A DNA stretch of 64,000 nucleotides from Paramecium pentaurelia (Eukaryota > Ciliophora > Oligohymenophorea > Peniculida > Parameciidae), in assembly GCA_905183005.1 (NCBI GenBank), contig CAJJDO010000086.1, forward strand, positions 124,001 through 188,000, read 5' to 3'. How positions within the stretch are numbered: position 1 is the first letter of the stretch; the number at the start of each line of letters is the position of its first letter. A program made the position numbers and the translations under genes. Positions 1 through 12,167 of this stretch are shown here, piece after piece. Below the pieces are notes generated by a model. That model did not search any database and was not told the origin of the DNA. It saw only the letters and a list, made by a program, of their open reading frames with translations.

Positions 1-8
1 AAAAAAAT
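1..8 (-). terminator. RNA polymerase III terminator of tRNA-Ala
   Basis: Read on the minus strand, seven T residues follow the tRNA discriminator base after one further T/A position. This is the expected oligo-T stop for polymerase III. Confidence 0.75.
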
Positions 9-81
9 TGGAGTAGCCGAGCTTCGCTCTCGGCGCCTCGTGAATGCAAATCACGCGCTCTACTAAATGAGCTACTACCCC
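9..81 (-). tRNA. trnA-UGC: tRNA-Ala (anticodon UGC), with unusual D- and T-loops
   Basis: The minus strand folds as a 73-nt tRNA without a long variable arm. The acceptor stem pairs over 7 bp and contains G3:U70, the alanine identity pair. The D stem is GCTC/GAGC. The anticodon stem CGTGA/TCACG closes a TTTGCAT loop with anticodon TGC, and the T stem is CCGAG/CTCGG. All stems pair perfectly apart from G3:U70. Oddities: T54-T55 of the T-loop are A and G, and G18 is A, so the G18-psi55 contact and the B-box promoter consensus are altered. G19, C56, G57 and A58 are kept. It could be a functional variant or a gene starting to decay. Confidence 0.85.
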
Positions 82-353
82 TGAGCTGATTAATATAGAT
101 AAGTATTTCTAATAAATAGATAAGTATTAGAAAATATAAAAATAAAATCCAGCAAATTTTGTTCTAAAAGATTAATATTTATACTAAGTTGATTTAGAAC
201 AAAGCTTAATTAGATTTTTTTTATTATCTACATATTATCCATATTAAAAAATTAGAAATATTGTGATTAAAAATAAATTCTATGTATATTTAAATTGTTA
301 TTCAAACAAAACATTCTTATAAATCAGATTAACTCTGTTTAGCTTGAATGATC

Positions 354-3300
354 TCATTTTGCTCTTTATGTATTTCCCTAGATATAGATTATATATAATT
401 ACTCTGGTTAAGAACATTCGCTAAATTATTCAGGATATACTTTGGCACTTTTATATGTTTTAGTTCCTTAAATATACTGTTTGAATTCTAGAATTTGTTT
501 TGCTTGTTCTATTAAATATTCTCTAAGTTTTCGGTATCTTGTTTTAACTCTGACTCTTATTTCTTATCTATTTTAAAGTTCTTTATTGAGGAATCGATAT
601 TACATTGTCCAAGGAGCTTTTTGTCTCACTAAATCACGCACCTTATCTAATTATATTTCTAAATCTCTGCTATATGATTGTAATATTTCTTTGAAAACAA
701 GTAAGAAGAAATAGAAGTTGAGAGTTGCCAAAATTATAAAGTAGGGTATTTAAACTTCTAAAGAGCCATATAATTAATCAACATAAATTCCTATACCAAG
801 GGCAATCGAGATTTCACATACATTAGCTGAATAAGCATCCAATCTATTCAAATTAGGAGATTGATATGGTTTAAATTTTGTATTGAGTTCCAAATAGATA
901 TAAACAACCAATAGAACAAGAATACCTTTCTTTACTATAGTTTCCTCATAATAAGAGAGAAAAATAATTAATAATTCTTTTTCTACAATTTTAACAATTT
1001 CCCAAAAATACACATCAGTTTTATATTCATTATAGAGATATCCCCATTATTGTCTAACTTTTTTATCATTAAGGTTTTCTTTATTTATGTACAAAGCATA
1101 AAAAAAGAGAAATGGAATAAGAAAGGCTATAATTATTAAACCTGGTAGACAAAAGGATAAAAGCCACAGAAAATGAGATAAGGTATCATACCTATATGCT
1201 ACATTAGCTTAAATCCACTTAACATTAGATATATTTCTGAAGGATATTAAGGATATTAAGCCACCTACTAAATTTGGTTGAAGATATATATACAAATAAA
1301 TGAAGGTTGTTGTTATTACACTTACACTATAAATAACCTTTTTTAATTTGATTGCAATACAGTACAATAAAAAGAAAATAAAGATATAAATGAATGGCAT
1401 AATCATCTACCAAATCATTCTTGAATAATGGATGTTGAAATAGAACATTTCCATTAAAAAACAGTCAAGAGAATATGTCATAGTTTAAATAGGATTTCCA
1501 GAAGCATTGATTGTACTTGCAAATCCACTAGGCAGATTCAATTTAAAACTAGTAATAGTAGATAATATTTAAAGATGATTGGTTAACATCTTAATGAGAN
1601 TGTTTGAATTCTAGAATTTGTTTTGCTTGTTCTATTAAATATTCTCTAAGTTTTCGGTATCTTGTTTTAACTCTGACTCTTATTTCTTATCTATTTTAAA
1701 GTTCTTTATTGAGGAATCGATATTACATTGTCCAAGGAGCTTTTTGTCTCACTAAATCACGCACCTTATCTAATTATATTTCTAAATCTCTGCTATATGA
1801 TTGTAATATTTCTTTGAAAACAAGTAAGAAGAAATAGAAGTTGAGAGTTGCCAAAATTATAAAGTAGGGTATTTAAACTTCTAAAGAGCCATATAATTAA
1901 TCAACATAAATTCCTATACCAAGGGCAATCGAGATTTCACATACATTAGCTGAATAAGCATCCAATCTATTCAAATTAGGAGATTGATATGGTTTAAATT
2001 TTGTATTGAGTTCCAAATAGATATAAACAACCAATAGAACAAGAATACCTTTCTTTACTATAGTTTCCTCATAATAAGAGAGAAAAATAATTAATAATTC
2101 TTTTTCTACAATTTTAACAATTTCCCAAAAATACACATCAGTTTTATATTCATTATAGAGATATCCCCATTATTGTCTAACTTTTTTATCATTAAGGTTT
2201 TCTTTATTTATGTACAAAGCATAAAAAAAGAGAAATGGAATAAGAAAGGCTATAATTATTAAACCTGGTAGACAAAAGGATAAAAGCCACAGAAAATGAG
2301 ATAAGGTATCATACCTATATGCTACATTAGCTTAAATCCACTTAACATTAGATATATTTCTGAAGGATATTAAGGATATTAAGCCACCTACTAAATTTGG
2401 TTGAAGATATATATACAAATAAATGAAGGTTGTTGTTATTACACTTACACTATAAATAACCTTTTTTAATTTGATTGCAATACAGTACAATAAAAAGAAA
2501 ATAAAGATATAAATGAATGGCATAATCATCTACCAAATCATTCTTGAATAATGGATGTTGAAATAGAACATTTCCATTAAAAAACAGTCAAGAGAATATG
2601 TCATAGTTTAAATAGGATTTCCAGAAGCATTGATTGTACTTGCAAATCCACTAGGCAGATTCAATTTAAAACTAGTAATAGTAGATAATATTTAAAGATG
2701 ATTGGTTAACATCTTAATGAGAATTCCAGAATAAGATTCTTGCATTGACATAAAGAATCTAATCTTTTTTACTTATACTTTTAATGCTATATCTTCAAGT
2801 AAGGAGACTGTACTCTTTACTGAAATTAAAATTGAAACCAAAGTCCTTGAAAATAATTAAATTTTAATTACCAAATGCTTATAGCTGTTATAATTATTGA
2901 ATTGGTATCTTTTTCAGCACAAGAACTACAAGAATATTTAGTACTTGTTGAGAAGTGACCATCTCCACGTAAATTATAAATGTCACATTCTTCACATAAT
3001 GCACCTATATGTCCAATAAAACATGATGTATCTCCTTCTTTCCATCCTCCCAAACAATTGCTTAGTAAATTAATACATTAACTAATTTAATCAATATAAA
3101 AATAAGGTCTCCAATATCCAGGTCTAAGATTCATTTGAGCTGATTTGATTTCTTTTGTTGATAAATCATCTTTAATAGTACAATTCTGAGAATTAAAACT
3201 CACTGAATATTAACCTTATTCAGCATCACATGGCTAACATGTTAAGTCAGAACTCTTCTTTATTTCACCTATTTAGCATGGTAATGTCTTAATATTTAAT

Positions 3301-6300
3301 CTTAAGAAATAGTTATTATGATAACTTATTATTTCTTATTGTTCTCCATATATTGGAATATAGATTGAATTACAATAAAATTACATTTATAAAGTCATAT
3401 TGAGTTCATCATCTAAATAAAATATGATATCATCTAAATTATAATCTGTAGAATTAAAACTTACATTTTTTTAATTTGTAAAATTATCACTAAATACTGT
3501 ATTTTCATTATCCTTTAGTAATCTACCATTAATTTCACAATATGTATCATTTAGATTCTCTTGAATTTCATTTTGCTGATCTAATGCTATAATTCTTAAA
3601 TGTAAATTATATAGATAATATTCTCCTTTTTTCCAATCAAAATATTCATACTTTGAAATCTTCTAACCATTTGGTACATACAAAGCATCTGAATATGTAT
3701 TCCTAAATACTTGATAAGGTTTTATATCAATTTATTCTATCAATAGATTATTTGTTTCAATAATCTTAATCTTTGGTAAAATATTCTTCAAATCAATTGT
3801 TATTGATAATGAAGATGGTAATTAAGCTTGATTATCTCCAAATTTTATGGCATTATTTTCAGTCAAAATAGATCCTAATTTTGTTAAATTCTAAATCATT
3901 TAATCAGAAATTGCAAATCCTCCTCCAAATTAAGCTGTGTTATTTTAAATTGTACAATATGCTAAAATGAACAATTAATTTCCAATTACAATCATAGATC
4001 CACCAGATTCATGTGCTATATTATGTTGAAAAATAGAAGAAACAATTAAAGTATTGATATTTGAAATATAAAGGCAAGTACCTTCATATCCATAATTAAA
4101 ACTACAAATATAATCTTATAATTTGAAGTCATATTATTTCTTATTAATGTATTGATTCAAATTCTCAAGTATACGATTAGAAGAATTTAATTTAATAATT
4201 TTTACACAACTTGATTATTCACATACATTATTTTATATGTTTATATTTTACATCTTGAGATTTCCTTCATTATGTTAAAAGTTAATAAATAATAATCCAT
4301 TTGAGCAATTTAGATGCTAAAATGAAACCTATGAAATGCTTAAACTAGAATTATATAGTTTGATATCAATTAAACTAGCATTTTATTTTCTATCTAATTA
4401 TTTTAACTACTATATTATACATGATGATTAAGAGGACTATTAGTTATAATTAGAATTTAATTATATGGGTGATTATTTGTTGAAAAATTCATTTAAGCAT
4501 TAAAATTATGCTTATTTAATTTAAGATTCTAAATTAGTACATAATAATGAAGAAGTTGTTAAAGGGATGTTATCAAAAATAGTTATATTATGTAATTTTA
4601 ATTAGTGTATGTAAATTTAAGATTATGTTAGAATTGTATTGATTATAATTAAAGAATTCATTAATTGACATTATGTTAGCTAAATCTATTTTATTTGAGT
4701 ATTTTTAATATTGTCAAAGAATCCTAATGACTCATAAATTAATTAAGATATTTACAGATACTCTAATGTTATTGTCCAAGCATTAGATATTTATAGAAGA
4801 CTTCTTTAAAAAGTTAATGTTTGCATTGAAGAAGAATCAAGTTTATTAAATTTTTAAAAGAATTAGATTTAATTTTACAATTAATTGGCAATTACCAAAT
4901 GTGAAATTTTAAATGCTTAAATTGAACTAAAAGTTGATGAAAATTCACTAAAAATTATAGATCCTTTTAAAGCATAAACATCAGCTATGTTGAGATTGGT
5001 TAGATTGATTTAAATTTAACTCTCTCCATTGAATAGATAGACTAAACCACCATAATTTCTACATTAGATATTAAATGCTGTAATATTTGAGAGTATTATA
5101 TTAGATCTAATTGCATATGATGAATCAATATAGATTGCTCCTCCATTCTCATCTGAATCAATAAAGTGGGTGTTAATATGAGAAAATGTAGCATTTTTTA
5201 TGAGTAATGTTGCATCACTTTCTATTTTAATGTAAAGAGCTGGTCCAGATGAATTAGTGATATTTAGATTTTCTATATAAATATTTTAGCCAATCAATTT
5301 AATATTTCCAGTAACAACTCTGATTGGGAATATTTATTATATTTATTCAATAAAGATTTCTTCATTTATATGGAATCCCCACAATAGATAAGGTTATAAT
5401 ATAGAATATTCAAATATTGAATTTTGAAGGAATATTGATTTTTCAATTGATATAGATTTAGCTTTAATTTATATTACATTATCTGTAGTATTTGTAACAA
5501 GATTATCTTAGATTATGAGATTCATAAATTTAATTTTACAGTAAGGACAATCGAAATTGAATATTAAACCTGAAAATATTCGATCATTTTATTCATATTG
5601 ATGCATTAAGTTTTATTTCATAAATGAATCAAGAATGGTTATTTGATATTCCTATTCTGAATTTATTTGAAAAAGTGAAGTTGATTTCATCTTATTACTA
5701 ATTATGAGCAAATTATTAATAAAGTTTGCCTATTCTAAATGTATCGATTTCTAGGTTGAAGAAACAGCAATAGAACTTTAGATGTTAATAATAGGATAAT
5801 TAATAGATTCAGCTGTTTCTATTGTTAATTAATAGATTACTATTTAAGAAACATCATATAAATATAGTGATGTAATAAAGTATATACTTTAAATTGATTT
5901 TGTGAAACAATCCACATATTAATGAAGACCTTTGAATTTATATTGTTCATGTTACTGAATATTAATTTTATTTAGATATAGATATATTACATCAACAAAT
6001 GTAATATCTCTTATACTATAGGCTCTTTATATTGTTAAATCATCAATAGTCACATTTTATATTTAGAGATATATTAGGGTTGTTAATTGTTATTCTAAAA
6101 GTTATTAACTTGGAATTGATGTTAATGTATTAGCAATTAAATTTATTTTATTAATCAATATTATCTTATTTGGACTAAAACTTTCCTTGATTTTAATTAA
6201 GTTTGAACCTTAATCATATTAATTTAATGTAAATGAAATATCTTTAAATGTATAAAGTTTGACCTCAACATTTTTATTTGTTATTCCAACTGATTCAATA

Positions 6301-9300
6301 GATAATTCATTATTCTTGAATTCTATATTTATTAATGATGAATATCCATTTAAATACAAGATAGTTGAATTAATTAAAAAAGAATTGAATATTTATAATT
6401 GATTAATTTCAATGTGAAGCAAAGTTCCCAAATTAAAAAGACTGCTGACATTTAATATTAGACTGTCCTAAATTTAGATATTATTCATAATCAAATTTCC
6501 AGATACTTATTTTAAAAATGAAGCTTATTCAAATTTTGAATCAATTTTGATATTCGATATTTCTACAGAATCATTTGATTTCAAATTCAAGAATATTAGA
6601 ATTAGATTCTATATATAATTTGAAATTAATTCAACATTAGATATTCTGATATATTATTTTTAAGGTATTTGATCAATTATAATAAAGGCTTCTAAATTAT
6701 TAATATCAATGTTAGATAATTTAAAATTTTCAATTAATACTTCATTTGAATTCTTGATAATGATTTATTATTTTTAGTTAGAGACATCTGTAGTATATAT
6801 TAGATTACTTAATTAAATTTATTAAATGAAAGCACTAATAAAGATTAATTATTTTTAATTATTAATTTCAAAAGGATTAATTATTATATCTTTAAGATAA
6901 ACTCTTTTAAAATTGATAAATGATATAACCTTATCAAATTTAAATGTAGTAATTCCATTACCATGAATTTCAAGTTCAACATTTCTAAATAGAATAATAA
7001 ATTTACATAGCAGAGAAAATATTTTAACTGAAAATTTATCTTATATTCTTGGTGTTATTTATAATACAAGTTTAAGGTATATTACTGACAATTTTAATGA
7101 GTATTATTTTAATGACTTTTTCATTTGCTTGTTTATAAAATTCATTTGTTTCAAACTATGATATTGTATTTAAATACTTATTCAAAACTATTCTATGAAA
7201 ATAAATCATTAATTAATATATTAGATTATTTGAATATTTTGATGTCATTATCTGTTATCTATTAATTAAGTATATCATTATAATCAGAAATTGAACAATA
7301 TAAATTTAAATTGATTTATAATTTTCTTATGCATTCAGAATGTTAACAATCAATAAATATGCCTAATTATTAATCAAAGTAACCATGAAATTGTTTTAAA
7401 CATTGATTAGATGAATATTTGAAATCTAAATTATTAAATAAAGGATTGATAACAATAATTTCATCTTGATCTCTTTAACGACATAATGAACAACTAATTG
7501 GACATTAAATACATTCATTTTCATGTAAAGATAAAAATCTACCATTAATAAAATCTGGACATTTAACACATATATTTTCATTATTTATTTTAATACATGA
7601 AATACAAGAATCAGGACAAGCTTTAATACATAGATTATTGTATAATTCATAACCTGATTAACAAAATTTACAGACAACTTCATAATCTTCAATATTTTAA
7701 GAAGTGCCATAATCAATAAAAGAATGTGATTGTAAATTATCATCAATTGCTTATCTATAATAAGGTCTAATATCAGTTTTCCAATTATCTTTAGATTTCT
7801 TATTTTATTAATAACAAGATAAACAATGAAGATTACTAGGACATGGTTGACATTGTCCTGTCATCTTTTCTGAATAATAACCATTATTACAAATCAAACA
7901 TAAGTATGATACTTTTGTATTCACTTAACCTTTAATACAAGTATAACAATTTTGATTAAGTGCAATACATCCAGTAGTAAATGAAACAGGATCAATAATT
8001 GATGTTGTAGGTCCAAAAAGACAAATATCATTATCACTACTTAGTAAACGATAATTGTAAGAACATGAAGTTTATTTTCTCATAACACAACTTAATGTTT
8101 ACTCATTAAATGAATAAGGTTCTTTACATTTTGCACATTTAGTAATTATTAATCCAGTGTAAGGTGTAAATGAATGATCCAAAGTAGTTAATTTACTATC
8201 TTCTGAAGCTACTTAAAATGCATATATACAATTAGTTATTGTATTTAATACACAATCAACTCCATTCAAAGATAAAAAATATTTCTAATCATTTACACAT
8301 TTTAAACATTTCATATATGGTTAAAGAGTATACAAATTCATTTAAAGAATACAATTTGAACAATAATTACCACAACTTTAACACTCTCTACCAACTGGTT
8401 CATATCCAGATGGACAAGATAAACAATTTAATGAATTACAAGATGAACATCTAAATGAACATTATAAACATTTATCATTTAATAAGTAATATCCTTATAT
8501 ACATTCTAAACATTTGGCTTCCTTATATTCTGTTAGTTTACAATTAGTATCTAATAAAATACATTGATTATTATTAAAATAATGATTCTCTTTACAAATT
8601 AGATATACTCTATTCTATAAATGTTTTAAATTGTCAAATTCAAAACAATTAGGTAATTCATCATCTGTATTACAATAATTAGATGCACCTTCAATTAATT
8701 ATAAATTGAAATTCTAATCAATAAAAAAAACATCGTTTTCTACACTTGATCTATATTATTTTCTATAAGCATCATCAGATATTGTAATTTTTTCAGTAAC
8801 ATAGTCTGTCTTACATACAGGAAATAAAGACCAAGTATTAGGATCAAATAAACAATCAACACATAATAAATCTGTTGAAGTTTTTTATGGACTATATAAT
8901 AAATAATGAAATTACCATTAAATGCATTCATTATTGATTTCCAAATAGAAATAACCAAATGGACAAATAGAACTTGTCTAATCCATAGGCATCTCATCAA
9001 ATTGAAGTGTTGGATAGATTTCATTAAATGAATAACAAATTCCTTCAATCTCTAAATAACCATAATTACAAAAACATGTCTTAAGATCTTCTGACCATCT
9101 TCTATTTAAATCACTTTAACATCCCATACAATTAGATGCTAATGGCCCAATACAATTAAAACATGTAGGATGACATTCTTTAAAGTTACTATTATAAACT
9201 TACAAAATTATATATCTTCATCTATATCATAATTGTAACAAATTTGAAAATTTTACATTTTTCCACGTAATTTTCTAAATACAGTCAAGTCACCTCCAAA

Positions 9301-10522
9301 AATAATATAGTATTTTGTATTTATAAATAATCCTTATGCATTAAAATCATCAAATGGTATGATATTCAATTGATATGAGGCTCCCTATTAAAAATTGATT
9401 CTCATTTCTGTTTTATACATTCCTGATAATCCATGTTGAAATACCATAAAATGCCATTTAGTCAATTAATATTAGAAATTAGGACTTAATGGATCTTCTA
9501 ATCGTCTCTTGCCTAGAAAACTAGGATTGACTGCTCCTTAAATAGGCATAGCATAATGATGAGATATTATATTATATCCACTATTAGCTGGATCAGCAAG
9601 ATCTAAATCTACAGTTACTTTTAGTATTTCATCTCCCAATCTCAATTCATCAGAATAAAACTTAAAAGTTGTTAATCGAAGAACCAAATATGTTGTAATA
9701 AAACTAGCCTCTGATGGATCCAGTTTTATCCAACCAGAAATGTAAAATTTCTATCCTACTTAATTCACTTCAAAATTCAATTATGTATCCCCTTCGAAGT
9801 TCTTCAATCCTGGTATCAAACTTACAGTTTATTTCCCTACAACATTACGAGGGATTGCACAATTTACTTTAATAAATTAAAAGGAACCTGCCGAATAATC
9901 CGTAAACTTTATTAATTTTGATAACCTTCCTCTAAAAATCCCCAATTAATGGGATGAATTGATCTAAAATCTATTTATTTACATTTACTATTCCTGTTCC
10001 GCCTATTATGAATTTAACATTATTCAATTCTTAAGACAGATCAGGTATTTGATGTCTTGATATTGCATCCGTTTCTACAATTACACTTTTCTATTATATA
10101 GTTATTATCGTAAGAGTCCAAATTCCTTCATATTGAGATGATATATAGAAATAATTAAACACATTATTACTATCAATCTCTTCTTCTACATAAAGTCTAT
10201 GTGAGACAAAAGGTAAGAAATCTGAAAATGCAAGATGCATAAACATAATCACCCTCTCATCATCAAGTGATTTCAATACAAATAACAGTTATTCATTTCT
10301 ATTATCACCATATAATTTTTCTTCAACCTAAGGGTATTTCTTTACTTCCCACATTGGAATACTAAAACTCCAAAAAGCAAAACTTTAAGATGACCCTATA
10401 CCTTCTATAATGGTTTCTTATATTGGATCTGTGCTACTTAACAAGGACTATTCATAATCAAGTAAAGGACAACTTGTAGTCAATAAAAAAAGAATTGAAA
10501 ATACTGATTGTTCAAAAAACAT
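354..10522 (-). CDS. Giant cysteine-rich, beta-helix, multipass membrane protein (copy 1)
   Basis: Read with TGA as only stop. The ATG at 10522 opens a signal peptide (SVFSILFLLTTSCPLL). A lectin-like N-terminal region of about 400 residues follows, then furin/EGF-like cysteine repeats (about 9.2-7.2 kb), a long beta-helix-like region with GG-aliphatic turns, a second cysteine block (GGWKEGDTSCFIGHIGALCE), and about seven to nine membrane helices with a basic coiled tail. Six introns of 22-26 nt lie at 9964-9988, 9178-9203, 8892-8915, 7156-7177, 6985-7006 and 2846-2871. Removing them and one copy of the 478-1599/1601-2722 duplication leaves exactly 2,967 codons (2,966 aa), so the gene is intact and the duplication is not part of it. 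It is homologous over its length to the + strand gene at 42754-52340. Probably a cell-surface receptor or adhesion-like protein; function unknown. Confidence 0.9.
478..1599. repeat. First copy of a 1,122-bp perfect-looking tandem duplicate (join artefact)
   Basis: This segment is repeated at 1601-2722 (offset 1,123) and separated from it by one N at 1600. It lies in the 3' part of the giant minus-strand gene and encodes the last membrane helices and part of the tail. The protein reads correctly only if one copy is removed, so this is an unmerged contig overlap. Confidence 0.9.
1601..2722. repeat. Second copy of the 1,122-bp duplicate
   Basis: Identical to 478-1599 wherever I compared them. 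The unique flanks at 477 and 2723 join in frame when one copy is deleted. Confidence 0.9.
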
Positions 10523-12167
10523 GAATCTTCCCTTCTTAATCATTAACAATAATTAATTTCTTTTAATTAAATAAAACCTTAACAATAGCTCCATTTATAA
10601 TTGAATTCAACTTAAAATAATTAACCCTTAATATTGGGTTTCTTATATATATATTTGAGTATTTAATTATTTTTAAATAATTATTTTCTGATCTTCAAAT
10701 TTTTTAATTAAATATATATCATGAGCGTTAAAAATATAAAATATCTAGGTGATGTGGGTAATTTATATAACAAAATAGGATAAAAATAAAAATTTAATTG
10801 TCTACTCATAATTTAATTGGATTTATAAAATATATATAATTTAAGCTATGATAAAGAAATTAGAATGAAAAATAAAAAGCATATATTTTTAATATATGAT
10901 AATTTGGATCACCATACTTAATCAAATGAAAACTATTCTATAAGAAATACTTAAGGATTATATTAATCTTTAACAGAAATATAATTAAATATTTTATCAT
11001 TAAATTTGAATTCAGTCAAAATATTATTATTATGCTTAAACTAATATTATTCCCAAATAAATAAAATCACAAATATGTCTTGTATGTTAATAACTTTAAT
11101 TAATTAAAATACTATTTCTTAGAATAACAATTTTTTGATGTTTATATTAATTTAATATAAAAAATATGAATAATTTTACAGTCCAGTACTTGTTTATTCT
11201 GAACAACTTGTTTAATTATTAAAATAAAGTCACAAATACTAAAGAATTGATTTAATGATAGTGAAATGACTAGATAAATCACTAAAATACACTATTAACT
11301 TGAAATATATTTTCATTCATAGAACCTCAAAATATAATATATAAATACAATTGTGATCAAAAAAGGTAATATTTACATTTTATGTTTTTATAGCATTTTA
11401 AATCATCCTGTTAATGCTTTAACCAGGATGAATGAATTGAAATTATAATTGAATTAGAATAAATAAAGATTATGATTGTAAAATTAACTTCATCAAATTT
11501 AAGAAGGATCTCAACTAAATTTCATAGATTAATATGATCACGATACAAAAACTTATAGAGTTTTACTTACATTACCCATTCTTCATTTTATTGAATATTT
11601 ATATAAATTAAAGTTTAGCAAAAAAAGTTTCAGCACATAGAAAAAGCTATAAAAATTATATTATTAAGATTTCTGAAATTTTGCCTCGATATAAAACTTA
11701 TATTAATATAGTTTTATTTGAAAAATTTAGAATTAGAATTACTTAAATTCAAATCATATTGGATTAGTGTCTTTTATTTTAAAGCAATCTAAAATATTGC
11801 ATTAAAAAAAAATTAAGCTATTATCATTATTGGTTCTTAATATTATTACAAAATCTTGCTTATATTTTAATAGCTATTGTTAAATCTATGAGCAAATTTT
11901 ACTAATTGATTAGGAAAATAATAAAGTGCTGTATTTTATATGAATAATTTAAAATTTAAAATCTAATTTTTATGTTAATAATTATATGAGTTAAAATAAT
12001 TTTAAAATAAATTTAAATTACGATTACTCTGTGATTGCAACTTTCATCGTGTAAACAAGATAAACCTGAAATCATGATCAGATTCATCATACGATTTAGA
12101 AATTTTCATTTTGAATTACTTAATTTTATTTATATTCTTCGATTCTAACAAATAAATAAAAAAATAT
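10523..12167. other. Intergenic, AT-rich; no convincing gene
   Basis: This lies upstream of both the giant minus-strand gene and the carboxylase, so it should hold both promoters. One TGA-free + frame (10865-11269, 134 codons from ATG) is present. Frames of this length are expected by chance in such AT-rich DNA when only TGA stops, and its residues show no motif I recognise. Confidence 0.5.

Noticed and set aside
774..2529. Four short minus-strand ORFs occurring as two identical pairs
   Set aside because: They are pieces of the giant gene's membrane region cut at in-frame TAA/TAG, seen twice because of the duplicated join. Not separate genes and not a true repeat.
478..2722. Genuine tandem gene duplication
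   Set aside because: Exact identity, an N at the junction and restoration of the reading frame on deletion all point to an assembly overlap.
10865..11269. 134-codon + strand TGA-free frame
   Set aside because: With only TGA as stop, frames of this size arise by chance. The composition is N/L/I/Q-rich with no recognisable motif.
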